NCBI GenBank assembly: GCA_017622925.1
Contig: JAGAQC010000071.1
Location: 1-64,000, forward strand
Origin: Ruminococcus sp.
Lineage (GTDB): Bacteria; Bacillota; Clostridia; Oscillospirales; Ruminococcaceae
Length of the DNA: 64,000 nucleotides
Direction: 5' to 3'
The notes beneath the pieces are model-generated. The model was given only the letters and a program-made list of their open reading frames with translations, was not told the DNA's origin and searched no databases. The translations under genes were made by a program, and so were the position numbers. Each line of letters opens with the position of its first letter. Position 1 is the stretch's first letter. This document shows, piece by piece, positions 19,180 through 28,015 of the stretch.

Positions 19180-20013
19180 TTATTTACCGTTGCGGCGTTT
19201 TACGATGAACTTATCTGTTCTGTGGTGCTTTTTACGAGTCTTATAGCCGAGAGCGGGCTTGCCCCAAGGGGTAACAGGTCCGGGTCTTCCGACAGGCGAC
19301 TTACCTTCACCACCGCCGTGGGGGTGATCGCAGGGGTTCATAACAGAACCGCGGACTGTAGGTCTCCAGCCCATGTTTCTCACACGACCAGCTTTACCGT
19401 AGTTTACGTTCTCGTGGTCGATGTTGGAAACCTGACCGATAGAAGCCTTGCAGTTTACGGGAATTTTTCTCATTTCGCCGGAAGGAAGTCTTACGAGAGC
19501 GTACTTGTCCTCCTTGCCCATGAGCTGAGCCTGATTGCCTGCGCTTCTTACGAGCTGCGCGCCCTTGCCGGGATAAAGCTCGATAGCGTGGATAAACGTA
19601 CCAACGGGAATATCCGAAAGTTTAAGAGCGTTGCCGGGCTTGATGTCAGCCTCTTCGCCTGATTCTATCTTATCGCCGACTTTCAGTCCGTTGGGGGCGA
19701 GGATATATCTCTTTTCGCCGTCCTCGTACTGAACGAGCGCAATGAATGCCGATCTGTTGGGATCGTATTCAAGAGTAAGGACAGTAGCGATCATGTTGTC
19801 CTTATCGCGCTTGAAATCTATGATACGGTACTTTCTTCTGTTTCCGCCGCCTCTGTGGCGAACTGTGATCCTGCCGTAGCTGTTTCTTCCCGACTTCTTC
19901 TTCAGGGGTTCGAGAAGGCTCTTTTCCGGCTCAACCTTTGACAGAACGGAGTAGTCCGTTACAGTCATCTGACGTCTGGAAGGCGTCGTAGGCTTGTAGG
20001 TTTTAATAGCCAT
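19180..20013 (-). CDS. rplB: 50S ribosomal protein L2
   Basis: L2 is needed for subunit association and peptidyl transfer. The 277-aa protein has the start [17 protein letters not shown] and the signature [19 protein letters not shown] near the C-terminus. It is preceded by a 71-nt gap with two palindromes, one of the widest gaps in this operon. Confidence 0.97.
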   Translation of the reverse strand: MAIKTYKPTTPSRRQMTVTDYSVLSKVEPEKSLLEPLKKKSGRNSYGRITVRHRGGGNRRKYRIIDFKRDKDNMIATVLTLEYDPNRSAFIALVQYEDGEKRYILAPNGLKVGDKIESGEEADIKPGNALKLSDIPVGTFIHAIELYPGKGAQLVRSAGNQAQLMGKEDKYALVRLPSGEMRKIPVNCKASIGQVSNIDHENVNYGKAGRVRNMGWRPTVRGSVMNPCDHPHGGGEGKSPVGRPGPVTPWGKPALGYKTRKKHHRTDKFIVKRRNGK

Positions 20014-20047
20014 TTATTTCAACTCCTTGTTATAATGCGTTATTTGC

Positions 20048-20082
20048 GGGAGCATTACTCCCATACTGTCCGTATTATACGG
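20048..20082 (-). promoter_or_regulatory. Double palindrome in the rplW-rplB gap
   Basis: GGGAG/CTCCC around CATTA (20048-20062) and CCGTAT/ATACGG (20070-20082) lie side by side in an unusually wide gap for this operon. No T-run follows, so a terminator is not supported. A processing or pausing site is possible but not shown. Confidence 0.4.
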
Positions 20083-20084
20083 AA

Positions 20085-20378
20085 TTAATACATACCCTCG
20101 AAGAATTCAATTGTCTTGGAATCGGGAGTAAGAGTGATAACAGCCTTTTTCCATGAAGCTGTCATGCCCTCGTATCTGCCGAGGCGCTTCATCTTGCCCT
20201 TAACGTTCATTGTGGTCACCTTAGCGACCTCAACGCCGAAGAGCTTTTCAACAGCCTTTTTGATCTCGGGCTTTGTAGCGTCCTTAGCTACTTTAAAGGT
20301 GTACTTGCCTGCCTGAAGTCCGTCCATGGACTTTTCGGTGATAACGGGCTTGATAATAATATCCTGAGCTGTTTTCAT
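20085..20378 (-). CDS. rplW: 50S ribosomal protein L23
   Basis: L23 docks trigger factor and SRP at the tunnel exit. The 97-aa protein has the blocks [14 protein letters not shown] and [20 protein letters not shown]. Its start overlaps the rplD stop by one base (TAATG). Confidence 0.97.
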   Translation of the reverse strand: MKTAQDIIIKPVITEKSMDGLQAGKYTFKVAKDATKPEIKKAVEKLFGVEVAKVTTMNVKGKMKRLGRYEGMTASWKKAVITLTPDSKTIEFFEGMY

Positions 20379-21001
20379 TATGCGTACACCTCCTCTATTT
20401 TACCAACGGCATTCTTTACAACGATAAACTTATCGTAGTTGAGAATATCGTAAACATTGAGCGTATTAACGGCAGCAGTCTTGATGCCGGGGATATTTGC
20501 CGCGCTCTTGATTACCTTTGTATCAGCCTCGGCTGTAACGATGAGAGCCTTGCCCTCAACATTGAGAGCCTTTAACATCTCAACGATGGTCTTTGTCTTG
20601 AAGCTGTCAAGCGTAAGAGCGTCAAGAACGATCATGTTGTTGTCGAGGACCTTTGTGGAAAGAGCGGACTTCATAGCAAGTCTTCTTACCTTTTTGTTAA
20701 GAGCGTATCTGTAGTCTCTTGGCTTCGGTCCGAGAGCAACGCCGCCGTGTACCCACTGAGGAGCGCGTGTAGAGCCTTGTCTTGCGTGACCCGTACCCTT
20801 CTGTCTCCAAGGCTTTCTTCCGCCGCCGCTTACTTCTGTTCTTGTGAGCGTAGACTGCGTACCCTGTCTCTGGTTTGCAAGGTAATTTACTACCATAGCG
20901 TGCATAACGCCCTCGTTGGGAGTAATTCCGAATACGGCATCGTTAAGCTCTGTTTCGGAAACCTGATTTCCTGCCATATCAAATACTGAAATTGTAGACA
21001 T
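20378..21001 (-). CDS. rplD: 50S ribosomal protein L4
   Basis: L4 lines the exit tunnel and in E. coli represses the S10 operon. The 207-aa protein has the loop block [19 protein letters not shown]. It lies between rplC and rplW. It would be the first candidate ligand to test for the leader attenuator upstream of rpsJ. Confidence 0.97.
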   Translation of the reverse strand: MSTISVFDMAGNQVSETELNDAVFGITPNEGVMHAMVVNYLANQRQGTQSTLTRTEVSGGGRKPWRQKGTGHARQGSTRAPQWVHGGVALGPKPRDYRYALNKKVRRLAMKSALSTKVLDNNMIVLDALTLDSFKTKTIVEMLKALNVEGKALIVTAEADTKVIKSAANIPGIKTAAVNTLNVYDILNYDKFIVVKNAVGKIEEVYA

Positions 21002-21018
21002 TTACGTTTCCTCCTTCC

Positions 21019-21651
21019 TTAAGCCTTAACGCTGTCAACGATATAAACGATTCCGCCCTTAGGACCGGGAACTGCACCCTTGATAGCGATGAGATTGTTT
21101 TCTGCGTCTATTTTAACTACTTCGAGGTTCTGAACAGTTACCTGCTCAGCGCCCATGTGACCTGCCATGCCCTTGCCCTTGTAGATTCTTGAAGGCGAGG
21201 AGCAAGCACCCATAGAACCTGCCTGTCTGTGAACAGGACCTGTACCGTGAGTTTCCTTGAGTCTGTGCTGGTTGTGACGCTTGATAGCGCCCTGGAAGCC
21301 CTTACCTTTGCTTGTGCCGATAACGTCGATCGCGTCGCCGACTGCAAAAGTATCAGCCTTTACGATGTCGCCCACGTTAAGAGCGTCGCAGTCGTCCAGT
21401 CTGAACTCTTTAAGATTCTTCTTGCAAGCCACGTCCGCCTTATCGAAGTGACCCTTCATAGGCTTGTTGACTCTCTGTACCTTTACATCGCCGTAGCCGA
21501 GCTGAAGTGCAGCGTAGCCGTCGTTTTCAACGGTTTTCTTCTGAACAACAACGCACGGACCGGCTTCGATAACTGTTACAGGAATAACCTTTCCTGCCTC
21601 GTCGAAGATCTGAGTCATACCGATCTTCTTGCCGATAATGCCTTTCTGCAT
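21019..21651 (-). CDS. rplC: 50S ribosomal protein L3
   Basis: L3 of the 50S subunit, 210 aa. It starts [20 protein letters not shown] and has the signature [13 protein letters not shown]. The ATG at 21651 is 8 nt after GGAGG; an ATG two codons upstream is too close to that site. Confidence 0.96.
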   Translation of the reverse strand: MQKGIIGKKIGMTQIFDEAGKVIPVTVIEAGPCVVVQKKTVENDGYAALQLGYGDVKVQRVNKPMKGHFDKADVACKKNLKEFRLDDCDALNVGDIVKADTFAVGDAIDVIGTSKGKGFQGAIKRHNQHRLKETHGTGPVHRQAGSMGACSSPSRIYKGKGMAGHMGAEQVTVQNLEVVKIDAENNLIAIKGAVPGPKGGIVYIVDSVKA

Positions 21652-21761
21652 TTTCATTTCCTCCTGATAGGTTATTGGTTGATAATTTACATATCAACAT
21701 GACCGGCGGACTACCGCCATTCCGTTTCCCGAACGGTATTTTCAAGCGTAATTTCGGTCAA

Positions 21762-22076
21762 TTACTTGACTTCCATAACAACGTCTACGCCTGCGGGGAT
21801 CTCGAGCTTATCGAAAGCAGCAGTTGTCTTTTCTGTAGGACGAAGAACGTCGATGAGTCTTTTATGCGTTCTCATCTCGAACTGCTCACGGCTGTACTTG
21901 TACTTGTGAGTAGCACGAAGGATAGTAACGATCTCCTTGTTGGTAGGGAGCGGGATAGGACCCGAAACTCTTGCGCCGCTTCTCTTAGCTGCTTCAACGA
22001 TCTTAGCTGCCGCAATATCAACAGTAGCGTGATCGTAGCCCTTGATCTTGAATCTGATCTTCTCGTTGACTGCCAT
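21762..22076 (-). CDS. rpsJ: 30S ribosomal protein S10
   Basis: S10 is a 30S head protein that also binds NusB/NusG in antitermination. The 104-aa protein has the signature [17 protein letters not shown]. It is the first gene of a ~16-kb operon of 32 genes (rpsJ to rplQ) and follows a leader of about 320 nt. The ATG has AGGAGG upstream. Confidence 0.97.
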   Translation of the reverse strand: MAVNEKIRFKIKGYDHATVDIAAAKIVEAAKRSGARVSGPIPLPTNKEIVTILRATHKYKYSREQFEMRTHKRLIDVLRPTEKTTAAFDKLEIPAGVDVVMEVK

Positions 22077-22124
22077 TATTTTCGCCTCCTAAGGATAATT
22101 TTGGGGACGGTTTTAAGGGTATGC

Positions 22125-22140
22125 ACACGCCGCCGCGTGT
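22125..22140 (-). promoter_or_regulatory. Hairpin near the end of the S10 leader
   Basis: ACACGC (22125-22130) and GCGTGT (22135-22140) form a short GC-rich stem between the attenuator-like hairpin and the rpsJ ribosome site. It may take part in alternative pairing with the leader. Confidence 0.4.
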
Positions 22141-22157
22141 TTCGCACTTCATCTGAC

Positions 22158-22188
22158 AAAAAAACTCGAAAATTTTGATATTTTCGAG
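22158..22188 (-). terminator. Candidate intrinsic attenuator in the rpsJ leader
   Basis: On the minus strand the arms CTCGAAAAT and ATTTTCGAG are followed at once by seven T (A-run at 22158-22164). It lies inside the transcribed leader, about 200 nt after the promoter and 80 nt before rpsJ, so it would stop transcription of the whole operon unless an alternative fold forms. Confidence 0.65.
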
Positions 22189-22402
22189 CAGACATAGTGA
22201 CTTCGGACACAAAAAGAGCCTATAAGCACACTCGCAAGCTGTGCCGTAAGCGTTTTACACATACTGTGTCCTTTATCCCTTTTCGCCCGGTTTAGAATCG
22301 GACATACTCCACGGAAATTACCTGTCAAACCGACAGCAACCTTCCGCTTCCGCGCATATCTTCTTGGCAAAGCGTATTTTCACGCTAAACTCAACGTAAT
22401 TA

Positions 22403-22431
22403 ATTATACCACATCTGCAAAAATAATGCAA
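22403..22431 (-). promoter_or_regulatory. Sigma-A promoter of the ribosomal protein operon
   Basis: On the minus strand, -35 TTGCAT and -10 TATAAT are separated by 17 nt. The TG two bases before the -10 gives an extended -10 character. The start would be near 22396. Confidence 0.85.
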
Positions 22432-22509
22432 GCATTACCAAAAATTCGCCTGTAGAACTTTGATACAAATTTTGCAAATTTTATGTGCATTTTAACAACA
22501 AATCCCCTT

Positions 22510-22546
22510 AAAAACAAAAAGCACGGCGCAGTCCTGCCGTGCTTTT
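22510..22546 (-). terminator. Terminator downstream of the M23 gene
   Basis: Arms AAGCACGGC (22519-22527) and GCCGTGCTT (22536-22544). The minus strand continues with TTTTTGTTTTT. It terminates the M23 gene after the 154-bp inverted-repeat element. Confidence 0.85.
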
Positions 22547-22570
22547 ATGGTTCAGCGTTTTATTCTGAAT

Positions 22571-22724
22571 AGTAAGCCTACTTGAAAAGCAGACAAAAGG
22601 AGCTGAATAAAAATTTTTCATAGCAAGGCGAAGGAGGCAAGCGTGCTGTCGCACGGTAACGACGACAACGCAGCTATGGAGAATTTTTATCAGTGAACTT
22701 GTCCGGTTTTCAAGTAGGGTTACT
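22571..22724. repeat. 154-bp long-inverted-repeat element 3' of the M23 gene
   Basis: The ends AGTAAGCCTACTTGAAAA and TTTTCAAGTAGGGTTACT are inverted copies. Inside are AATAAAAATTTTTCATAGC with its inverse GCTATGGAGAATTTTTATCA, and a central GTGCTGTCGCAC. The whole could fold into one long hairpin. It lies 9 nt beyond the stop of the M23 gene. Similar elements are common in Clostridia genomes as far as I recall. Confidence 0.75.
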
Positions 22725-22733
22725 ATAGTAAGG

Positions 22734-24449
22734 TCATTCCTCATCTTCTTTATAAATCGTATCAACGGTGTTCATGAATGCCGTGGGGTCAAGGCAGATG
22801 CCCTGATAACGCACTTCAAAATGACAGTGAGGTCCTGTTGAATTTCCCGTACTGCCGACAAATCCGATAAGCTGACCCTTGGTCACGTACTGTCCCTCAA
22901 GAGCATAGGTCATCACCATATGCGCGTAGACCGTTGCGTAGCCGTCGGGATGCTCTATCATAACAACGTTGCCGTAGCCGCCTGAGTTCCAGCCGGCAGA
23001 TACGACCTCGCCCTCCTCGGCGGCATATATCTCCGTTCCCTCGGGAGCGGCTATATCGAGTCCCTTGTGATTTCGGTCGCTGATAAACGGGTCGCTTATC
23101 CAGCCGCCGTTTACAGGCCAGCCCATCTGTCCCGAGCCTGCAAGAGGCTGACCGCAGTACACTGTCGCAGGGTCGTCGGGCATGGCGGAATAAGTGCCTA
23201 CGCCGATAGTCTCAACCACGGGATTCTTCGTTATAACGCTGCTCAGAACCTTTCGAGACTGCTCGATGCCGTCAATGTAGGTCACTTCAAGATTGCTGAC
23301 CTTTTCCCCTCGCTCGCCCTTTACAAGCAGCGCGCGTATACCCACGTTCAACGCGCTTGTCTCGACCTCGATAGTCTCGTAGTCAAGGAAAGTAAGCGTT
23401 TCAAGCTCTCTGGTGTACTGAACGGGCAGATAACGCTCCGTCTGCGTGACGCTGAGCATCTGTCCCTCTTTAAGTCCTTCTTCCGCTTTGGGGTTGAGCT
23501 TGTTGAAGTCATCGACCTTCATGCCGAATTTTTGGATTATATCAAGTACCGTGTCGCCTGCCTTTACAACGTATACCTTGCTTTTTTCCGTAGTGGAAGT
23601 GAGCAGTTCTATGGTTTCCTGTTCGTCCCTGAGACTGTCGAGCAGATAGATGCCCTTGGTATACTCGATCTTGTCCGCATAGGTAAGCTCCTTGACGATA
23701 CCGTCCGTCTTATAATCGAGCAGATTCTTGTCAAGCGCTTCCTGAACGGGCGTTTTATCTTTGACAGCTCCGATAAATTCGCCGTCTATATAAATTCCGT
23801 AGGCTTCTGTAAGCTCCTCGTCGGAGGCTTCGAGCATTTCGTCCGCAAGCTGAGCGGCTGTCATGAGCTTATCGCTGTCGGACATTATACGAAGCGAATA
23901 TTTCGCCGAAAGCTCCAACGCCTTATCGTTCTCGTTGTAAGAAATACGCTGCTGAACGTCCCTTGCCGCCGCTTCAAGCTCGGTCTCGTCCGAAATAACG
24001 CCAAGCTCCTTGCCGTTGTATTCAACCGCAAGACCGTACTCCAGACTTGAACCGTAAGCTATTACGCTTATCATAAACACCGCCGATACTATGGGCAGAA
24101 GATAGTTGAACGCAGTATACAGCACTCCTCCCTCGCCGAAAAGGAAAGAGCCGACAAACCTCAGTATTGCGTTTATATGAGCTTTTTTGCCCTCTTTTTT
24201 CGCGCGGCGTGCGTTTTTGGCAAGCTCGTTGGAGACTTGTACACGGCTTCTGTAGGATTCCGTGAAGCTTCTCAGCAGCCACTTCAAAGCCCGTACAAGC
24301 ATTCGGAATATTTCAGCCGCTTCTCCTAAAATAAAGCCTATGACCCCGACAGCCGCAAGAATTACCGCCGCTATCAGCTTAAAGGTGCAAAGTCCGCCCC
24401 TGACAAGCAGTCCGACTATAAGATCGACTGTTTTTCTCAGAAAATTCAA
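22734..24449 (-). CDS. M23 endopeptidase with LysM and G5 domains
   Basis: A membrane-anchored peptidoglycan hydrolase or elongation/sporulation cell-wall factor, 571 aa. One or two N-terminal transmembrane segments (to about residue 55) and another near 115-135 precede an extracytoplasmic part. This part has a LysM domain near 300-345 (VKAGDTVLDIIQKFG), a G5 domain near 345-425 and a C-terminal M23 domain. Zinc ligands His461, Asp465 (NHKGLD) and His543 (PHCH), and His510, are all present, so it should be active. The start codon is TTG at 24449, 10 nt after GGAGG; the nearby ATG is out of frame and stops at once. Confidence 0.9.
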   Translation of the reverse strand: MNFLRKTVDLIVGLLVRGGLCTFKLIAAVILAAVGVIGFILGEAAEIFRMLVRALKWLLRSFTESYRSRVQVSNELAKNARRAKKEGKKAHINAILRFVGSFLFGEGGVLYTAFNYLLPIVSAVFMISVIAYGSSLEYGLAVEYNGKELGVISDETELEAAARDVQQRISYNENDKALELSAKYSLRIMSDSDKLMTAAQLADEMLEASDEELTEAYGIYIDGEFIGAVKDKTPVQEALDKNLLDYKTDGIVKELTYADKIEYTKGIYLLDSLRDEQETIELLTSTTEKSKVYVVKAGDTVLDIIQKFGMKVDDFNKLNPKAEEGLKEGQMLSVTQTERYLPVQYTRELETLTFLDYETIEVETSALNVGIRALLVKGERGEKVSNLEVTYIDGIEQSRKVLSSVITKNPVVETIGVGTYSAMPDDPATVYCGQPLAGSGQMGWPVNGGWISDPFISDRNHKGLDIAAPEGTEIYAAEEGEVVSAGWNSGGYGNVVMIEHPDGYATVYAHMVMTYALEGQYVTKGQLIGFVGSTGNSTGPHCHFEVRYQGICLDPTAFMNTVDTIYKEDEE

Positions 24450-24499
24450 AACCGCATATCCTCCCTTTCAAGAGTTATTCCGTGTCCGACCTGTTTGAT

Positions 24500-24723
24500 A
24501 CTATCTGCAACTTTAGCAGGGGGACGCCGTCCCCCTGACCCCCTGCCAAAGGGGTGACCCCTTTGGAATCTCTGTTGTCGTGAATTTGACTGTGAAAATC
24601 CCCGAATTAATACAAAACTGTTAGTCGCCATGATTTTCACAGTCAAATTCACGAGAATGGACGCCAAAAGTTACCTCTTTAACAGAAAATACAGGAAACA
24701 ATATCCGCTAAGTTGTAGGTAAC
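24500..24723 (+). repeat. Family A hairpin element, copy A3 (3' of luxS)
   Basis: It starts ACTATCTGCAACTTTAG and ends CTAAGTTGTAGGTAACA (imperfect inverted ends). It holds GGGGGAC/GTCCCCC, CCAAAGGGG/CCCCTTTGG and the class II stem TCGTGAATTTGACTGTG / CACAGTCAAATTCACGA, which is fully paired. It ends 5 nt before the luxS stop codon. Confidence 0.8.
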
Positions 24724-24728
24724 AACGC

Positions 24729-25202
24729 TCAGACAGGTCTTTTATAAGAATAATCCAGCATTTCCACTGTGTAATTTTCAAGGCGTTCAAGCAGCGGAAG
24801 AACGTCCCTTTTAGCCGATTCGAGGTCATGCTCTCGGTAGTTTCCGCACTCTATCTCGCTGTTCCCCGGTATCTCGCCCTCAAAGTCCGCTATATAGCGA
24901 TACGCTGACCTTACAAGAGCTATCGCCTGCTCGCCTGTCATATCGTCGCGGGTCAACAGGTAAAATCCCGTGCGGCAGCCCATAGGTCCCACGTACACTA
25001 TACTGCTGCCAAATTCGCTGTTTCTTGCGTAGGTCGCAAAAAGATGCTCTATGGTGTGCAGCGACGGATTTGAAATGTATACTCCGCCGTTGGGCTTCAC
25101 CATTCGGACATCGTAGGTCACAACGTCGCCGTCTACCCGTGATATGTACATTCCGATACCGAATTTCCTGTGATCGACCTGAAAGCTTGCTATTTTCTTC
25201 AT
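24729..25202 (-). CDS. luxS: S-ribosylhomocysteine lyase
   Basis: LuxS cleaves S-ribosylhomocysteine to homocysteine and the AI-2 precursor DPD; it belongs to the activated methyl cycle. The 157-aa protein has zinc ligands His49 and His53 (HTIEH, with catalytic Glu52), active-site Cys76 (GPMGCRTG) and the third ligand Cys119 (EIECGN). It starts one base after the stop of the pseudouridine synthase, so the two are co-transcribed. No Pfs gene is visible in the window. Confidence 0.96.
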   Translation of the reverse strand: MKKIASFQVDHRKFGIGMYISRVDGDVVTYDVRMVKPNGGVYISNPSLHTIEHLFATYARNSEFGSSIVYVGPMGCRTGFYLLTRDDMTGEQAIALVRSAYRYIADFEGEIPGNSEIECGNYREHDLESAKRDVLPLLERLENYTVEMLDYSYKRPV

Positions 25203-25203
25203 T

Positions 25204-26055
25204 TTAGTTCTCCTTAAATAATTTTACTATATCATTCGGCAGTTCGGACTGCACCGAAATTTCCTCCCCCGACAGCGGACAGACAAACCTCATCTTTCCG
25301 CAATGGAGCGCATGACGGGTCATGTCCTCCCGAAGTCCGCCGTACAGACCGTCCCCTGCAAGAGGACGTCCTATATGGCTGAAATGCACTCTTATCTGAT
25401 GAGTTCGCCCCGTTTCAAGCTCTATTTCCAACAGGGCGTACTTCCCGTTACTCATGAGCTTCCTGTAATGCGTTACGGCTCGCCGACCGTCCTCTCGCAC
25501 ACAGCGCATGATTATGCTGTCCGACGACCTCGCTATCGGAGCGTCTATAGTTCCAGTTTCGTCGGTGTCTCCCTGAACCGCCGCATAATAAAGCTTATGG
25601 CAGCTCCCCTGTAAAATATTCGCCGAATATGGGTCTTTCGCAACAAGGCACAGTCCCGAGGTATCCTTATCAAGGCGGTTTATCGGTCGGAAAACCACAT
25701 CGGGATAAAGCGCCGCAAACAGATTTCCCAACGTGTCGTTCCTGTGTCCTGCGGAGGGGTGAACGGGCATTCCGGCAGGCTTGTCAAATACAACAGCCGC
25801 GCTGTTTTCAAAAACTATCGGCGCGTTCAATGCGGAATTGGCTTCGATAGTCGCATTTTCGGGCTGAGCAAGGGTGATAACGTCCCCCTGCCTTACAACG
25901 TCAACCGCTCTTGCCGCAGTTCCGTTTATTTTTATGCCGCCCTCAATGCTTTTGAGCCTTCTCAGCAATCCGCCTGATACGCCGCAGCTTCCTCGGAGAT
26001 AGTTTTTGAGCATTCTCGGCGAATCTGTCTCCGCTATGAAAATAAGCTCGCTCAT
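25204..26055 (-). CDS. RluD-family pseudouridine synthase
   Basis: Isomerises uridine in 23S rRNA or tRNA. The 283-aa protein has an N-terminal S4 domain (about 15-60) and the catalytic domain with the motif INRLDKDTSGL that carries the catalytic Asp. The C-terminal blocks ETGRTHQIRVHF and GRPLAGDGLYGG follow. The ATG at 26055 is 12 nt after GGAGG. The N-terminal 113 nt overlap the end of the upstream membrane-protein gene in another frame. The exact target base cannot be told. Confidence 0.9.
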   Translation of the reverse strand: MSELIFIAETDSPRMLKNYLRGSCGVSGGLLRRLKSIEGGIKINGTAARAVDVVRQGDVITLAQPENATIEANSALNAPIVFENSAAVVFDKPAGMPVHPSAGHRNDTLGNLFAALYPDVVFRPINRLDKDTSGLCLVAKDPYSANILQGSCHKLYYAAVQGDTDETGTIDAPIARSSDSIIMRCVREDGRRAVTHYRKLMSNGKYALLEIELETGRTHQIRVHFSHIGRPLAGDGLYGGLREDMTRHALHCGKMRFVCPLSGEEISVQSELPNDIVKLFKEN

Positions 26056-26818
26056 CGACTGTCTCGTCCTCCTTAATAAATATAGAGATACCCACCGCAT
26101 ACGCCGCCGCCCACTCGGGAATGAAATACGGCGCGGCAGCTACTGTCAGTACAGGCGGCAGATAGGCGAATATAAGCGTGAGGGGAAGTCCCCTGCGGTC
26201 TTTCATGAAACGGAGCGCATATATCACCGTTCGTACAGCCGAAAGCTCGCGCCGTTCCCACAAAAGAAACGGAACTGCTGTAAGGCTCAGACGAACCGCT
26301 CCCCAAAGTATGACAAAGCCTATCCCGACCGCAATAAGATTTGTTGCGACAATAAGCTCCGCGCTGTCCGCACCGTCCGAAAGCATGCCTATTCCGCATG
26401 CCGCCGACAATATCCCCGGGAACAGCACCGCCGCCGCAATAAGTCTGCCGAAAAGGGTCGCCGTTATCGCTCTGCCTATGAATTTTCCGCTTAAAAGCAT
26501 GTCCGAAAAAGCAGGGGAGTCCTCTCTGCCCTCGGCAAACATCATCAGCCGAGCCGCCAATCCGCACCACAACGGCGGTATCACAAGCAAACGCAGTACG
26601 GCGAATATCCCCGATATGACCGCCTGCTCCGCACTCTCGCCCGTAAACAGTCCCATCGGCTTTATATTTCCGAAATAAAGCATCAGGCAGTACAGCGCGG
26701 CTTCGGCGGTTCGGAAAAACAGCTCCGTCCCGACAGGTATCATGCAGATAAGCAGCAGTTCCCTCCGCCGTCCCTTGACAAGCCGCCTTGAATATCTTAA
26801 TAGCTCCCGTTTTTTCAT
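25943..26818 (-). CDS. Predicted multi-pass membrane protein of unknown function
   Basis: A 291-aa protein with about five or six hydrophobic segments, for example around residues 22-50, 68-92, 115-145, 155-185 and 215-245. The N-terminus is basic (KKRELLRYSRRLVKGRRRE) and the C-terminal ~45 residues are hydrophilic and basic (SPRKLRRIRRIAEKAQKH). I do not recognise the family; DUF975-like proteins have similar topology. It lies upstream of the pseudouridine synthase and luxS and overlaps the former by 113 nt. It may be the first gene of that operon. Confidence 0.6.
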   Translation of the reverse strand: MKKRELLRYSRRLVKGRRRELLLICMIPVGTELFFRTAEAALYCLMLYFGNIKPMGLFTGESAEQAVISGIFAVLRLLVIPPLWCGLAARLMMFAEGREDSPAFSDMLLSGKFIGRAITATLFGRLIAAAVLFPGILSAACGIGMLSDGADSAELIVATNLIAVGIGFVILWGAVRLSLTAVPFLLWERRELSAVRTVIYALRFMKDRRGLPLTLIFAYLPPVLTVAAAPYFIPEWAAAYAVGISIFIKEDETVDERAYFHSGDRFAENAQKLSPRKLRRIRRIAEKAQKH

Positions 26819-26963
26819 TATACCAGCCCCTTTCGGTTTTGGTATTATTATGATTTTTTTTCGGGAAATTATTCATGATATTCGATCTCGGAGGTCTATT
26901 TTATATTCTTGACACAACAAGAAACCATGTCCACATCAGCTTATCGAAAAGCTGTAAATCTAT

Positions 26964-27142
26964 AAGGGAACGCCCTCTCTTGCAGGGCGTTCCCTCTTTC
27001 AAAACAGTCCAATGGACTGTTTTGAAATTCACCCTTTGCGGAGCGCTTAACGCTTTTGCGGGGCTTTGCCCCACACCCCACCAGAGGCGCTGCCTCTGGA
27101 CTCCGCCAAAGGGACACCGTCCCTTTGGAATCCCAATTTTAT
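26964..27142 (+). repeat. Family B multi-hairpin element, copy B2 (3' of the phosphatase)
   Basis: A shorter family B copy with the same chain of hairpins: AACGCCCT/AGGGCGTT, TTTCAAAACAGTCC/GGACTGTTTTGAAA, a GCGGGG/CCCCAC stem, CCAGAGGC/GCCTCTGG and CCAAAGGGAC/GTCCCTTTGG, then GGAATCCC. It ends about 2 nt from the phosphatase stop. The rest of the 26819-27143 gap shows no gene. Confidence 0.8.
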
Positions 27143-27143
27143 T

Positions 27144-27785
27144 TCATTCGTATTGCAGTTCCTCTTCTATTTTATTATACGGACAATATCCGAGTATCTC
27201 GAACGCCTGCGAATTGAGCCACATCTGCGCCGTTACCATAAGGTCGAATCCCTCTCCGGCTGCGGCGTTAAGATATTTCGGGTCGTACTTCGGAAGTCCG
27301 AAGCCTGTCAGCAAATTGGAGATTATTCCCCCGTGTGTAATTACCGCGCAATGCGTTAGTCCGCTGTTCATCATGTCCACAATAATATTATGCAGAGCCG
27401 AAAACGTCCGCGCGGTCATTTCTTCAAGGCTCTCTCCTTTAGGCGGTCTTGCGTCACGTCCGCCGCCGAGCCACGCTTTATAATCCTCACGCTTAACAAG
27501 CTCGTCCACCGACTTGCCCTCAAATTCGCCGAAATTCAGCTCCCGAAGTCCGTCGACTGTTGTCAGCTCCGTTTCGGGGAAAAGTATCTCAGCCGTTTCG
27601 GTGCATCGTCTGAGCGGCGAACTGTATACCCTGTGTACCGTGGGATAATCGTACTCGTCCGTTTTCGCCGCAAGCTCCGCCGCTCCCTTTGCGGACAGCG
27701 GCATGTCCGTCGAACCTATATATATGCCCCTCTCGTTGGCTTCCGTAAGTCCGTGGCGGATAATGCTTATCCTGTAGCCTTTCAT
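27144..27785 (-). CDS. Histidine phosphatase family protein
   Basis: A cytosolic phosphatase of the phosphoglycerate mutase-like superfamily, 213 aa. It has the N-terminal RHG motif IIRHGLTEAN with the nucleophile His11, the block VYSSPLRRCTETA, and the second catalytic His in VITHGGI. CobC/alpha-ribazole phosphatase, PhoE-like or sugar-phosphate phosphatase roles are all possible. There is no cobamide gene nearby to support CobC. The ribosome site AAAGGGG is upstream of the ATG. Confidence 0.85.
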   Translation of the reverse strand: MKGYRISIIRHGLTEANERGIYIGSTDMPLSAKGAAELAAKTDEYDYPTVHRVYSSPLRRCTETAEILFPETELTTVDGLRELNFGEFEGKSVDELVKREDYKAWLGGGRDARPPKGESLEEMTARTFSALHNIIVDMMNSGLTHCAVITHGGIISNLLTGFGLPKYDPKYLNAAAGEGFDLMVTAQMWLNSQAFEILGYCPYNKIEEELQYE

Positions 27786-27825
27786 TTTTATTTTCCCCTT
27801 TCAATTCAATATTAGCTGTTAGCGC

Positions 27826-27907
27826 GGCGAGCCGCCGCAGGCATTGCCGACCGTATTCTTATGTAAGAGATATGCGTCCCCGTAGCAGCAATTCACAGGG
27901 AAAGGCA
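27826..27907 (-). repeat. Family C module (GCGGCGG / CGGGGACGC), copy C1
   Basis: Module containing GCGGCGAGCCGCCGC, CATTGCCGACCGTATTC and the segment CGTCCCCGTAGCAGCAATTC. It recurs at 29859, 35440, 61015 and 61094. It contains a GCGGCG/CGCCGC hairpin. Confidence 0.7.
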
Positions 27908-27944
27908 CGTAATATTTCATGACCCATAAAAATGCGGATATATC

Positions 27945-28015
27945 GTTATTGGGAGACTTTTGTCCATTTTGTCCCGTGGCATTCAACTTAAAAATTGAAA
28001 ATTCGTAAAAATCTC
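27945..28015 (-). repeat. Partial GACAAAAT-type module
   Basis: Inverse of the module seen at 39150-39190: it contains TTTTGTCC, CATTTTGTCCCGTGGCATTC and AACTTAAAAATTGAAAATTC. Only the first array units are present. Confidence 0.55.

Noticed and set aside
22077..22400. A known riboswitch or T-box in the rpsJ leader
   Set aside because: No T-box sequence or riboswitch core motif could be recognised. Only the attenuator-like hairpin is supported.
23067..24050. 327-aa plus-strand frame opposite the M23 gene
   Set aside because: Shadow frame: the opposite strand encodes a complete M23/LysM/G5 protein with all zinc ligands.
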